A stretch of DNA of 32,071 bases from Arcobacteraceae bacterium (GCA_028687375.1 JAQUAG010000024.1:1-32071), one strand, 5' to 3'; positions 1 to 8,528 are shown, counted from the first letter of the stretch. The notes: a model not told the origin generated them from the sequence alone. Made by a program: numbers and translations.

Positions 1-99
1 CCTGAAAATGTAAAACCAGAAGATGATATAAAAAAGATTGAGAGAAAACTCAATACCCAAACAAAAAAAGCACTTGATAGTAAAGACAAATTGCAATAA
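1..99 (+). CDS. 3' end of a truncated gene, function unknown
   Basis: An open frame runs in from the left edge of the window and stops at TAA (97-99), giving 32 residues. The visible tail is very rich in Lys, Asp and Glu (it ends KDKLQ) with no hydrophobic stretch, as in a soluble charged C-terminus. No family can be recognised from this piece. The stop codon lies in the A-tract that, on the other strand, forms the T-run of a leftward terminator, so the gene converges on the leftward unit to its right. That the frame is coding is inferred only from its openness and composition. Confidence 0.5.
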   Translation, partial: PENVKPEDDIKKIERKLNTQTKKALDSKDKLQ

Positions 100-131
100 A
101 AAAGGGGATATTTATTTGGAAAATATCCTCT
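98..131 (-). terminator. Rho-independent terminator for the leftward unit
   Basis: Read on the minus strand, AGAGGATATTT (131-121) pairs with AAATATCCCCT (113-103) across a 7-nt loop, ten of eleven positions matching, and is followed at once by six T (103-98). On the plus strand the same hairpin has no T-run after it, so it suits leftward transcripts from the 366-4183 genes. It lies about 235 bases beyond the last stop codon. Confidence 0.55.
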
Positions 132-225
132 ATCATAGGGATAAAAAATCTCACTTCCGTACTTGTCAAAGAGGATAAAAGTATATTGGGTGAAATTATC
201 ATTATTTCAAAATCTTTTAAAAACC

Positions 226-310
226 ATTTTAGAATAACTAAAAAATGACAAACTCAAAGAGTGTTCATCCAGACAACTCCACCGATATCAAAAGCTTTCA
301 ATGCCATAAA
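226..310 (-). pseudogene. Decayed 3' fragment of an AEC-family carrier gene
   Basis: On the minus strand 298-260 reads FDIGGVV..NTL. The intact carrier at 4310-5185 has FDIGGVVGITTL near its C-terminus. By eye, 260-298 and 4457-4495 agree at 31 of 39 bases without a gap. Just below, the relic reads SLSFFSY in a shifted frame, close to the intact protein's ending TLSFFNYIF. So about 45 residues between these blocks are missing and the frame is broken by a stop. I see no start codon or ribosome binding site for it. It could be a scar of recombination at the aec 3' end or what is left of a second paralogue; no other part of the gene is recognisable nearby. Confidence 0.5.
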
Positions 311-321
311 TATCACCGTTC

Positions 322-345
322 AGGATTTTGTCTCAACAAAATCCT
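322..345. repeat. Perfect 10-bp inverted repeat
   Basis: AGGATTTTGT (322-331) and ACAAAATCCT (336-345) are exact reverse complements around the loop CTCA. It begins 21 bases beyond the stop codon of the FtsH-like gene. Neither strand has a T-run after it, so it is not a standard terminator. It may protect the 3' end of the mRNA or be a remnant of an insertion. Confidence 0.5.
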
Positions 346-365
346 CTATTTCGAGAGTGGTTTTA

Positions 366-2753
366 TCATCTATTTGCTTCGATAATAGTTTTTAACTCTT
401 CACCATCTATCATCTCTTTTTTGATAAGTTCACAAGCCACGGCATCGATAGCTTTCCACAATCGTTTCACCTCTTCTTGTGTCTTTTTAGTAGCTCTTTC
501 TACCCATACCAAAATACGCTCTTCTATTTTTTGGCTCAATATTGGGTTCATCCCAGCTACATTTAAACCTGAAACATTAATATATCCAAGCTCCTCATCC
601 ATACCAAAAATAGCGATAGCAGCATAGATTTGTGCGGTAGATACCTCAAGGTCACTCATCGCTCCTGTCTCCATCCCATCATCTGCATATTTGTACATTT
701 TGGCAATTCTACCTGCAAGAAGGACACAAATATCATTAAAAAGTTCCTCTTTTGATGTTGCATCAATATAGTCATCATTGTGATAGGAAACAAATCCAAG
801 AGCCTCACTTCGTGGAGCAACGGTTACTTGCTCTATTTTAATCTTTGGAAGAAGTATGTAGGATAAAACAGCATGACCAGCCTCATGATAAGCTGTTTTT
901 GACATCGATATTTCGATATCACGGATATTCTTATTTTCCAATTTTGTACCATATTTGATAATATTTATCTGTTCTAAAAGTATCTCTTCGGTTAACTTTT
1001 TTAATCCTTTTCGTGCTGCAAATAAAGAGGCTTCTTGACCGATTCTTTTAAGCTCATTTCCACCCATTCCAGAGATATATCGTGCAAGTCTTTGTGTATC
1101 AATATTTTCATCGTGTGGCTTTTTTAGAATCTCTTTTATAAAAAATGTTCGTGCTTCCATATCGAGTTTTGGAACTTCTATATGGATGTTAATTCTATTG
1201 ACATCTAATAGCTCTTTGGGGATATCTGCATTGCTACTAAGGGTAATAATTGTAAATATTGGAGAATCAAAACTTTGCTGTAAATTATCCAACTCTTCAA
1301 CAATTGGTTCAATACTCATCGTTGAAATCACACCACCCACAATACCTTGAATATCAATATCTTCCAAAATCACAATTGCAGGTGCCACACTATAGGCTTG
1401 TGAATAAGCTTTATGGATATTTTTTGCTGTAAATAAATCAGAACCACTCACGACAACATAGGGGATATTGGCTTCACTAGCAAATGCTTTTGCTAAAAGT
1501 TTTTTCCCCATCCCTTGTGGTCCATACAAAATCATCCCTTTAGGAATCGCCAAATCAAATTTTTTTAATCGTTTTGGTTCTTTTAGTAGTGAGAGTATCT
1601 CCATCAATTCATTTTTTACTTTTTGGTGTCCTGCAATATCTTTAAATGTAATATCAGAAACTTGCATCGTTTCAGTAGAAGATACACCCAATCTTTCTTG
1701 CATATAAAACCCATTTTTAATGGTACACTCAACTATATTATCCTTTACAGTTATCTCCCATTTCAAATTAACACGATTGTGTTGTTTGTTTATTTTTCTT
1801 AAAAAAAGTTCCTCATTTTCTAAAACTTTTTCCAAAAACTGTTTTGCTTTTGGTGCTATTTGATAATCAATTTGGATTATATTTTCATGTGATTTTAAAA
1901 TCTCATAAATATGATTAAACATCAATTTTGGAATCTTCTGTTTTATATGTCTTGCATTGAGATAAGGAGCTAGAGTGAGAGTTAGAAGTGAAATAATAGT
2001 ATCAAAATCTCGATATTCTATCGCTACATCACTTTTTTTGATAAAGGATTGGGTCATTTGATGTAGTGCCCTAGCCCCAATTTTAATCAAAGCTTTTAAA
2101 CCCAATGGATGAAAAGGGACAATGGTATGTTCATTAAGCAGTGAAAGTAACTTTCTATCAAATGCCAATTCGATACTCTCTTCTGTCAAAATTTGCTCTT
2201 TTGCTATTTGTTCAATAAGAAATGTATGGGCTTGTAAAGGGTCAGATTTGAATAGTTTTTGAACATCTTTTCGTTGAAGTAGCGAAGATAACAGTGTCGT
2301 AGTTAGCACCACAATAATAGAAGAAAAATCAACTTCATTTTTTTCATAATCGGTAAAAAGTGTGTAAAGAGCGAGTTGTATCTGCAAATCTGCTTTTTCA
2401 ATATCTTCAAAAACCAAAATAGCATTTGGATTATTTTTAACAAACTCTATCACCTCTTTTAAAAAAGGTTGTTCATTAGCCGTGCCACTATACTGTTCCA
2501 TATAAAATGTTTTAAGATGTTCAATTTTAGGATTGAGCTTTTCAAGGAGTTCACATGTATAGTGTTTACCACTATTAGCTCCTCCAATAAATGTAAATAA
2601 TGCTTGTACTTTACTTTTACCCTCAAGCATATAGGATTGAAACAAAGTTTTTACAATGATTTCTACGGCATCTTCTTGGTCAAAAAGATTTTCTTTCAAT
2701 CCTAAGGTAAGCTCTTTGATGAGTTGGTTATAGTTTTCTTTACTTTTTTTCAT
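366..2753 (-). CDS. Soluble FtsH-like zinc metalloprotease with two AAA modules
   Basis: 795 residues from ATG at 2753, chosen because AGGGGA stands 7 bases upstream; a GTG at 2780 would add nine residues. The N-terminal module (about 20-280) resembles the second AAA domain of Clp/Hsp100, with P-loop GGANSGKH (57-64) and FEDIEKA (115-121). A second, FtsH-type AAA module follows (about 365-600: FKDIAGH, P-loop GPQGMGKK 411-418, VILEDID). An M41 peptidase domain ends the protein, with HEAGH (623-627) and the likely third zinc ligand Asp701 in SDLEVST. FtsH normally has two N-terminal membrane helices; I see none here, so it is probably cytoplasmic. Both P-loops lack the Ser/Thr after Lys, both Walker B pairs read ED rather than DE, and the FVG pore loop is deleted. 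It is an M41 family member; its substrates and whether it hydrolyses ATP are unknown. It follows the nuclease gene by only a few tens of bases. Confidence 0.85.
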   Translation of the reverse strand: MKKSKENYNQLIKELTLGLKENLFDQEDAVEIIVKTLFQSYMLEGKSKVQALFTFIGGANSGKHYTCELLEKLNPKIEHLKTFYMEQYSGTANEQPFLKEVIEFVKNNPNAILVFEDIEKADLQIQLALYTLFTDYEKNEVDFSSIIVVLTTTLLSSLLQRKDVQKLFKSDPLQAHTFLIEQIAKEQILTEESIELAFDRKLLSLLNEHTIVPFHPLGLKALIKIGARALHQMTQSFIKKSDVAIEYRDFDTIISLLTLTLAPYLNARHIKQKIPKLMFNHIYEILKSHENIIQIDYQIAPKAKQFLEKVLENEELFLRKINKQHNRVNLKWEITVKDNIVECTIKNGFYMQERLGVSSTETMQVSDITFKDIAGHQKVKNELMEILSLLKEPKRLKKFDLAIPKGMILYGPQGMGKKLLAKAFASEANIPYVVVSGSDLFTAKNIHKAYSQAYSVAPAIVILEDIDIQGIVGGVISTMSIEPIVEELDNLQQSFDSPIFTIITLSSNADIPKELLDVNRINIHIEVPKLDMEARTFFIKEILKKPHDENIDTQRLARYISGMGGNELKRIGQEASLFAARKGLKKLTEEILLEQINIIKYGTKLENKNIRDIEISMSKTAYHEAGHAVLSYILLPKIKIEQVTVAPRSEALGFVSYHNDDYIDATSKEELFNDICVLLAGRIAKMYKYADDGMETGAMSDLEVSTAQIYAAIAIFGMDEELGYINVSGLNVAGMNPILSQKIEERILVWVERATKKTQEEVKRLWKAIDAVACELIKKEMIDGEELKTIIEANR

Positions 2754-2782
2754 ATCATCTTCCCCTTTTTTCACCTTCACTC

Positions 2783-4183
2783 TTATCCTATATAGATTAG
2801 CTCTTCAGGCTCCACGATGTGCGCTTTTTTATCTAAAGCATTTTCTATAACGCTTCTAAGAATAACTTGCTTATCTTCCTCTCCATGAACCAAATAAACA
2901 GTATAAAGGTCTTCCATTTCCATTATCCATCTTATTAAAGCATTTTGATCCGCATGGGCAGAAAAGCCGTTGATAGTGTGGATACTAGCTTTAATGAGTA
3001 TCTCATCATTGTAAATTTTAATCCATCTTGCACCATCAACAATGTGCCGTCCAAGTGTACCAACCGATTGATACCCTACAAAAATAACTGCATTATAAGG
3101 GTTCCAAAGGCGATTTTTAAAATGATGTAAAATTCTTCCACCTGTACACATACCACTTCCAGCTATGATAATAGCACGACTATTCACTTCATTAATCGCT
3201 TTTGAGCCTTCAACATCAGGGGTATACACTAAATTTTCAAAATCAAAAATAGTACCATCTCGCTCTTTATAATCTTGACATTGTTGACTGAGTAATTCAC
3301 AGTAACCGTTATATACTTGCGTTGCATGGATTGCCATAGGACTATCTAAAAATATTTTACACTCTGGAAGCTCTTTTCTATCATGCATCTCTTTTAAAAT
3401 ACAAAGAATCTCTTGTGTTCTCTCAACCGCAAAAGAGGGGATTAATACATTGCCATCTTTGTGAATTGTCTCAATAATAACCCGTTTAAATTCTGTAATA
3501 CTTGCTTCAACATCCTTATGATTACGGTCACCATAGGTTGATTCAACATAAAGATAGTTAGCATGGGTACATTTTTCTAAATTTGTCATAACCAAATTAT
3601 TATCATTTCCTATATCACCTGAAAATACAATTGTTCTTTCTAAACTATTTTCACTATAGGTAATTTCAATAAAAGCAGCACCTAAAATATGACCAGCATC
3701 ACGATAAGTTACCTTGATACCCTCTTGCAATTCAAATGTTTCATTGTATTGTGGGTATTTCCATAAAAGTTGCAAGGTTTCCTCTACATCTTCTTCTGCA
3801 TATAAAGGTGCTTTGACCTCATTCTCCTTCCCTCGTCTTTCTGCTTTTCTAAAATGTGTTTCATAATCTTCTTGCATAATTTTTGCACTATCAAGTAGAA
3901 TAATCTCTGCTAAATCTCTAGTGGCATGAGTGGCATAAATAACACCTCTAAACCCCTCTTTTACCAATTTTGGTATACGCCCAACATGGTCAAGATGTGC
4001 ATGGGTAATAAATAAATAATCAATACTAGAAGGTTCGAAACCAAATCGATTATAATTTGAATTTTCTTCTCCCCCTTGAAACATTCCACAATCAATCAAA
4101 ATACGAGGTCCATGCTCGATAGCAAGAAGGTGACAAGAACCAGTTACAACTTCTGCTGCTCCATAAGAGGTTACTGTTGCCAT
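2783..4183 (-). CDS. Beta-CASP metallo-beta-lactamase-fold ribonuclease
   Basis: 466 residues. The metallo-beta-lactamase core shows HAHLDH (61-66), His165 in DAGHILG and Asp190 in SGD. These bind the two zinc ions in this family. The later motifs STYGDR, SFAVERTQE, LDSPMA, GFSAHADQ and HGEEDK mark the beta-CASP/RNA-specificity region of the CPSF73/YSH1-like group. Family members are RNA endo- or exonucleases, so this one probably cleaves RNA in the cytoplasm. It is shorter than RNase J (about 550) and lacks an obvious RNase J C-terminal domain, so it is not RNase J itself. The start follows AAAAGGAAAATTT. Its stop lies just ahead of the FtsH-like gene, and the two are very likely co-transcribed. 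The substrate is unknown. Confidence 0.85.
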   Translation of the reverse strand: MATVTSYGAAEVVTGSCHLLAIEHGPRILIDCGMFQGGEENSNYNRFGFEPSSIDYLFITHAHLDHVGRIPKLVKEGFRGVIYATHATRDLAEIILLDSAKIMQEDYETHFRKAERRGKENEVKAPLYAEEDVEETLQLLWKYPQYNETFELQEGIKVTYRDAGHILGAAFIEITYSENSLERTIVFSGDIGNDNNLVMTNLEKCTHANYLYVESTYGDRNHKDVEASITEFKRVIIETIHKDGNVLIPSFAVERTQEILCILKEMHDRKELPECKIFLDSPMAIHATQVYNGYCELLSQQCQDYKERDGTIFDFENLVYTPDVEGSKAINEVNSRAIIIAGSGMCTGGRILHHFKNRLWNPYNAVIFVGYQSVGTLGRHIVDGARWIKIYNDEILIKASIHTINGFSAHADQNALIRWIMEMEDLYTVYLVHGEEDKQVILRSVIENALDKKAHIVEPEELIYIG

Positions 4184-4309
4184 AAATTTTCCTTTTTAAA
4201 ATATCCTCTTATTTTACTTCTAATAATCTAGATTTGTCCTTAGATTAAATGAAAAAATATCGTTTTGAGATAGTTTTTTAATAGATGGAAATTCGTTTAA
4301 AATTGAGCG

Positions 4310-5185
4310 TTAAAAAATATAATTAAAGAATGAGAGAGTAAAAAAAGCAAATATTATCCCATATCCTACAAGTGAAGCTGTAAGCTTTGGGGCAAAGCCA
4401 GCATTTATAGCAATTGCTCCAGCTGTTATCATTGGAGGCATTGCAGATTCTAGTAAAGTGGTTATCCCAACAACTCCACCAATATCAAATAGTTTAAAAA
4501 TCCCAAAAACAATCATCGGAATTAAAAGTAATTTTAAAGCCATAAATTTAAAAAATACCCCTTTTTGCTCATCAAGTTTTAGTTGCATCGAAAAACCAAC
4601 ACTTATAATCGCCAATGGGACTAAAGTTTTAGAGATAAGTTCAATATAGGGCAAAGCAATTTGTGGCATCTCTCCAAAAACAAGTGCCAAAAAGATAAAA
4701 ATAAAAGGGGGGAAAGTGATAATCTTTCGTCCAATTTGTTTAAAATGTAACGACTCACCACTAAAAATTGCAACGATAATAGCAGCATAAATAGTCAAAA
4801 TAACAAAACTTCCAAACTGATCATAAACAATCCCATATTGGATAGCATCATTTCCTACAAGTGCCTGAAGGATTGGAAAACCAAAAAATGAGGTATTTCC
4901 AAGTGCCATCAAAAGATAGAGTGCTGCTTTTGTATTTGGTGATTCGTTTTTAAAAAATACCCTTACAAATACAATCGATAAAATAAGGACAAGATAAGGG
5001 ATAAGTGCAGGGATAAGTAAAGAGCTATTAAAAGTGATTTTTGGAAATTGAACTAAAATAGTTGCTGGGAGTGAAACATAAATCACAAATAGATTCAAAC
5101 TTTGTGAAAAATTTGATGGAAATGGCAAAAACTTTAAACCATATCCGATACTTAACAAAAATAGTATAAAAATAATTTGTTCCAC
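4310..5185 (-). CDS. AEC-family (auxin efflux carrier-like) membrane transporter
   Basis: 291 residues with about ten hydrophobic helices across the whole length, beginning GTG at 5185 after TAGGAAGAGAA. Motifs such as NTSFFGFPI and the terminal FDIGGVV..SAMPP..TAGAIA fit the bile-acid/auxin carrier superfamily. Bacterial AEC proteins (about 300 residues) are mostly predicted permeases for malate, malonate or similar acids. The substrate cannot be read from sequence. The gene starts 17 bases after the methyltransferase stop and is followed by 126 bases before the nuclease gene. A damaged copy of its 3' end sits at 226-310. Confidence 0.8.
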   Translation of the reverse strand: MEQIIFILFLLSIGYGLKFLPFPSNFSQSLNLFVIYVSLPATILVQFPKITFNSSLLIPALIPYLVLILSIVFVRVFFKNESPNTKAALYLLMALGNTSFFGFPILQALVGNDAIQYGIVYDQFGSFVILTIYAAIIVAIFSGESLHFKQIGRKIITFPPFIFIFLALVFGEMPQIALPYIELISKTLVPLAIISVGFSMQLKLDEQKGVFFKFMALKLLLIPMIVFGIFKLFDIGGVVGITTLLESAMPPMITAGAIAINAGFAPKLTASLVGYGIIFAFFTLSFFNYIF

Positions 5186-5202
5186 TTCTCTTCCTAAACT
5201 TT

Positions 5203-5823
5203 TTAAACTGATAAAATTATCAATCTTTTATCGATTGAAAAATCACTAAATCCGAAATTATTTTTGATAAACTCAACCGTTTTAGCTTGATAGATAAAGA
5301 TATGAGTCGGGTCATTTTTATAGTACCATGTAGCAAAATCTACACTTTCCTCATATAAATGGGTCATACAATAAAGTTTCCCATTTTCTTTTAAAAGTGA
5401 CCGAAGCAGTTCAAACTCTTTTTTTGGATTATTAAAATGTTCAATCACTTCACACGAAGTTATATAATCATATTTTTCTTTTAGATTTTCTAAGATTGGC
5501 GCAAAAAATGGGTCGTAAACTTTTACATTGTAGCTTTCATTTTGAAGTACAGTTGCCACTATTTTTGAGTTTCCGCAACCAAAGTCAAGTCCACAATTCT
5601 CTTTTGTAAAATCATTGAAAACATTTGTAGTGATTGGCGATACAAACTTTTGATAACCCAAATCATTGACATCATCGCTATGAAGTTCATATCTCTCTTT
5701 TTCATCTTTTGCATCCAAAAGCAACTCTTGATTTTTAAAAATTCCTCCGCAAGTTGGGCAAAGAAAAAATTCATCATTGTAAAAAAGTTCACTTTGTGAA
5801 CTACAAAGTGGACATAAACTCAT
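5203..5823 (-). CDS. Class I SAM-dependent methyltransferase with N-terminal zinc ribbon
   Basis: 206 residues. The first 25 carry two CxxC knuckles (CPLC and CPTC) that look like a zinc ribbon. A Rossmann-type methyltransferase follows, with the SAM-binding loop LDFGCGNSK near residue 100, then SCEVIEHF and a Methyltransf_11/23-like ending. The start ATG overlaps the lpxB stop in ATGA, so translation is probably coupled to lpxB. The target could be a small molecule or a surface sugar; nothing in the sequence decides this. Confidence is high for the fold and low for the substrate. Confidence 0.8.
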   Translation of the reverse strand: MSLCPLCSSQSELFYNDEFFLCPTCGGIFKNQELLLDAKDEKERYELHSDDVNDLGYQKFVSPITTNVFNDFTKENCGLDFGCGNSKIVATVLQNESYNVKVYDPFFAPILENLKEKYDYITSCEVIEHFNNPKKEFELLRSLLKENGKLYCMTHLYEESVDFATWYYKNDPTHIFIYQAKTVEFIKNNFGFSDFSIDKRLIILSV

Positions 5824-6878
5824 AGTTCTTTTGTATTACAAATAAGATTTGCCATATTTTTAGAGCTTCCAAACTGCAAATATTCTCGAAGTTTTATTGA
5901 ATTTTCTAAAAATTGAAGTGTATCAATATTTTTATATTCATCCATCAAATTTTCAACAGTGACAGCTTCTTGAACCAATTCTGTATGCATTGGGGAAAGT
6001 CCCATTTTTTGAAAAAATATATTAGCAAGTCCTATAAAATCAATTTTTAATAATCTCGTACCTATAAAATAATCAAATGGTTTAGCGATATAAGTAAGTA
6101 CAAAAGGAGTGCCTATTAGTGCTGCTTCAAGTGTCGCTGTACCACTACAAATAAAAGCAAAATCAACTTCAAAAAGTGTATCGTAGGGATTCTTTTCAAT
6201 AGTAAACATCGAAATATCCCCGTAAACTTCCCTTATAAATTCATCCGTAAAATGCTTTGGAACAATTAAAATAGCCTCTTTATCAATTTGCTTTGCAACC
6301 TCTCTATAAATCGGGATAAGTTTCATTATCTCCCCTCTTCTACTCCCTGGCATAAAAGCAATTTTACCACTATTTGTAGTGGTATCTCTAAAGTTTTTTA
6401 TCTCATCAAGAAGCGGATGCCCAACATATTGCAACTTTGTATTTGTTGGATAGTATGATTTTTCAAATGGCAAGATTGAGCAAATCGTATCGATAACCTC
6501 TTCGATAACTGCTATTCTTCCACGCTTCCAAGCCCAAGCTTGTGGGAGGATATAGTAGATTATCTCTTTGTGTGGATATGCTTTTTTAATAGCTTTTGCT
6601 AAAGGGAGATTAAATCCGCTATTATCCATCAAAAGTACAGTATCAACACCTTTAGCAAGTTTTACCATATCTTTTTTTAGCTTCAAGAAAAATGGGATTT
6701 TTTTAATTACATCAACAAATCCCATCACAGCCATCGAGCTAATGTCATAAGTTGGATTTCCAAGCGATTTATCAAAAATCCCAACAAGTTCCACATCACA
6801 AAAAACCTCATCCATCAAAGCTTTTAAGTGGATATTTGAAGATGTTTCAAGAGCTGAAACAAGTATTTTTTTAGGCAT
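5820..6878 (-). CDS. lpxB: Lipid-A-disaccharide synthase
   Basis: 352 residues, glycosyltransferase family 19. LpxB joins UDP-2,3-diacylglucosamine to lipid X, making the lipid A disaccharide at the inner face of the cytoplasmic membrane. The N-terminal KILVSALETSSN block, YYILPQAWAWKRGR, MPGSRRGEI and CSGTATLEAAL are hallmarks of the family. The length is near the usual 350-380. No strong Shine-Dalgarno sequence is seen before the ATG; hisIE ends 22 bases upstream, so lpxB is probably read from the same mRNA. The following methyltransferase overlaps by 4 bases. Confidence 0.95.
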   Translation of the reverse strand: MPKKILVSALETSSNIHLKALMDEVFCDVELVGIFDKSLGNPTYDISSMAVMGFVDVIKKIPFFLKLKKDMVKLAKGVDTVLLMDNSGFNLPLAKAIKKAYPHKEIIYYILPQAWAWKRGRIAVIEEVIDTICSILPFEKSYYPTNTKLQYVGHPLLDEIKNFRDTTTNSGKIAFMPGSRRGEIMKLIPIYREVAKQIDKEAILIVPKHFTDEFIREVYGDISMFTIEKNPYDTLFEVDFAFICSGTATLEAALIGTPFVLTYIAKPFDYFIGTRLLKIDFIGLANIFFQKMGLSPMHTELVQEAVTVENLMDEYKNIDTLQFLENSIKLREYLQFGSSKNMANLICNTKEL

Positions 6879-6900
6879 ATTTTTTATTTATCTTTATTTT

Positions 6901-7581
6901 CTATTTTGTTCTGCTGTTTTTTTCATCAATTCCACTCAAACCAAATCTTCGTGCTAACTCTTGTTTCACTCTATCTGGGCTAATATTGTGTTTTGCAAGT
7001 GCAACTAAAATATGATAAGCAACATCAGCACTCTCATAGATTATCTCGTTCTCATCATTGTCTTTAAGTGCAAATGTAAGCTCACCAGCTTCTTCTACAA
7101 TTTTTTTAAGAAGGCTATTTTCTTTTCCATTCAGGAGACTTGCCGTATATGATTTAGAACTATCACTATTTTTTCGCTCCAAAATAGTATGATATAAAAC
7201 ATCAATCACACTATAAGAACTACTTGGCTCAACTACTACTTGCGAAACTATCTCGTTATTTTTTAGATTTGTAAAAAAGCAAGATTTTCGTCCTGTATGA
7301 CAAGCCACACCCTCTTGCTCTACTTTTAAAAGTAAAGTATCATTATCACAATCGATAAATAGTTCAACTATTTTTTGTGTATGACCACTCTCCTCCCCTT
7401 TTTTCCAAAGTCTTTGTTTACTTCTACTAAAATAGTGTGCAAAGCTTGTTTCAAGACTTAATTTTAAAGCCTCTTCATTCATATATGCAACCATTAAAAC
7501 CTCTAAAGTTTCACTATCTTGCACTACAACAGGGAGAATCCCCCCACTTTTATCAAAATCTATTTTTTCTAAATCTATCAT
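6901..7581 (-). CDS. hisIE: Bifunctional phosphoribosyl-AMP cyclohydrolase / phosphoribosyl-ATP pyrophosphatase
   Basis: 226 residues with both histidine-pathway domains (steps two and three). The cyclohydrolase half (about 1-115) has DCDND (77-81) for Mg and C94-H95 and C101 for zinc, in VACHTGRKSCF. The pyrophosphatase half (about 140-226) has EEAGEL and ESADVAYH, the acidic metal-binding residues of the MazG-like fold. The start is supported by GGGACAAAAAT before ATG. No other his gene lies in the window, so the pathway is scattered. It is followed at 22 bases by lpxB. Confidence 0.95.
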   Translation of the reverse strand: MIDLEKIDFDKSGGILPVVVQDSETLEVLMVAYMNEEALKLSLETSFAHYFSRSKQRLWKKGEESGHTQKIVELFIDCDNDTLLLKVEQEGVACHTGRKSCFFTNLKNNEIVSQVVVEPSSSYSVIDVLYHTILERKNSDSSKSYTASLLNGKENSLLKKIVEEAGELTFALKDNDENEIIYESADVAYHILVALAKHNISPDRVKQELARRFGLSGIDEKNSRTK

Positions 7582-7646
7582 ATTTTTGTCCCAAATTTTT
7601 ATGGCGGTATTGTATCCTAACTACCCGTAAAGCTGACTTTAGAAGA

Positions 7647-8462
7647 TTAGTAAAGTAAATCTTCCATAATTTTCACATCCACATCATCAAGAGTAAATGA
7701 GAAAATATCCAAATCCTCAATCATATGTTCATTGGAAGTTGTCCCATTAAGTGGGGTTATACCTATTTGAGTTAAAAATCGATAAAAGATACCAACTGGC
7801 GATTTTTGATATTTTTTGCTTATTTCTAAAACTTCTTTTGAGTGTACAATATGTGGATTTGCACTCAAAGACCAAAAACTTTGATACGCAAGCTCTTTCT
7901 CTTTACAAAAATTTCTAAGCTCTTTATCGTATGCTGTAGCATCATAAAATCTATTTTGTAAAACTTTTGGTTTGATAATCGCTACTTCATAAAGTTTTTT
8001 AAACAGATTGATATCATAACAGTTACTTATCCCTATTTGCTTCACATCACCATTTTGCACGAACGATTCAAAAACTCTCCAAGCTTTCAAAAGTTCACTA
8101 AAAGGGAAAAGTGGAGAGTGTAAAAGAAGTGAATCAATATAAGTTGTTTGGAGATTTTGTTTTGATACTTGTAGTGATGTTCTTATTTGTTTCTCTATCC
8201 CATCATCTTTATTATAAGGAATATTTGTACTATCTTGCCCATCAACTGGAGTAAATTTTGTTTGTAAAAAAAGTTCTTCCCTTTTTAAATGACAATTTTC
8301 TAAAGCTTTTTCTATTCCAACACCTACAAGCTTTTCGTTGTAATGTTTTGGCTGACAAGCTGTATCAATTGCACGAAAGCCATTTTTTATAGCTAGTTCT
8401 ACTAAAGAGGTTGTTTGTTCTTTTTTCCAAGCTGTACCATAAATCATTTTTACTTCCATCAT
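7647..8462 (-). CDS. Aldo/keto reductase family oxidoreductase
   Basis: 271 residues from ATG 8462, or 270 from the adjacent ATG 8459; AAGGAAAG lies directly upstream. A TTG 11 codons earlier would also be open but has no ribosome site. The AKR catalytic tetrad is visible: Asp33 in DTACQ, Tyr41 in KHYNEK, Lys69 in LQTKF and His115 in LLLHSPL. GISNC and the C-terminal PLNGTTS block fit NADPH binding in a TIM barrel. The family reduces aldehydes and ketones, and the substrate is not predictable. The gene is divergent from the ArsC-like gene at 8585. Confidence 0.85.
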   Translation of the reverse strand: MMEVKMIYGTAWKKEQTTSLVELAIKNGFRAIDTACQPKHYNEKLVGVGIEKALENCHLKREELFLQTKFTPVDGQDSTNIPYNKDDGIEKQIRTSLQVSKQNLQTTYIDSLLLHSPLFPFSELLKAWRVFESFVQNGDVKQIGISNCYDINLFKKLYEVAIIKPKVLQNRFYDATAYDKELRNFCKEKELAYQSFWSLSANPHIVHSKEVLEISKKYQKSPVGIFYRFLTQIGITPLNGTTSNEHMIEDLDIFSFTLDDVDVKIMEDLLY

Positions 8463-8528
8463 CTTTCCTTTTTGATTTTTGCTAGATTGTAGCACTTTAA
8501 TTTTTGATTGTATTTAAAAAATAAACTG

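Noticed and set aside
328-627. Rightward open frame of 99 codons across the end of the FtsH-like gene
   Set aside because: It is antisense to the conserved C-terminal M41 domain, lacks a ribosome site and has serine-rich, low-information content.
2783-4183. RNase J
   Set aside because: The protein is about 90 residues shorter, lacks the RNase J C-terminal domain and fits the CPSF73-like beta-CASP group better.
5559-5792. Leftward 77-codon frame inside the methyltransferase gene
   Set aside because: It is the methyltransferase sequence in another frame on the same strand, and its Met/Phe-rich translation has no domain.
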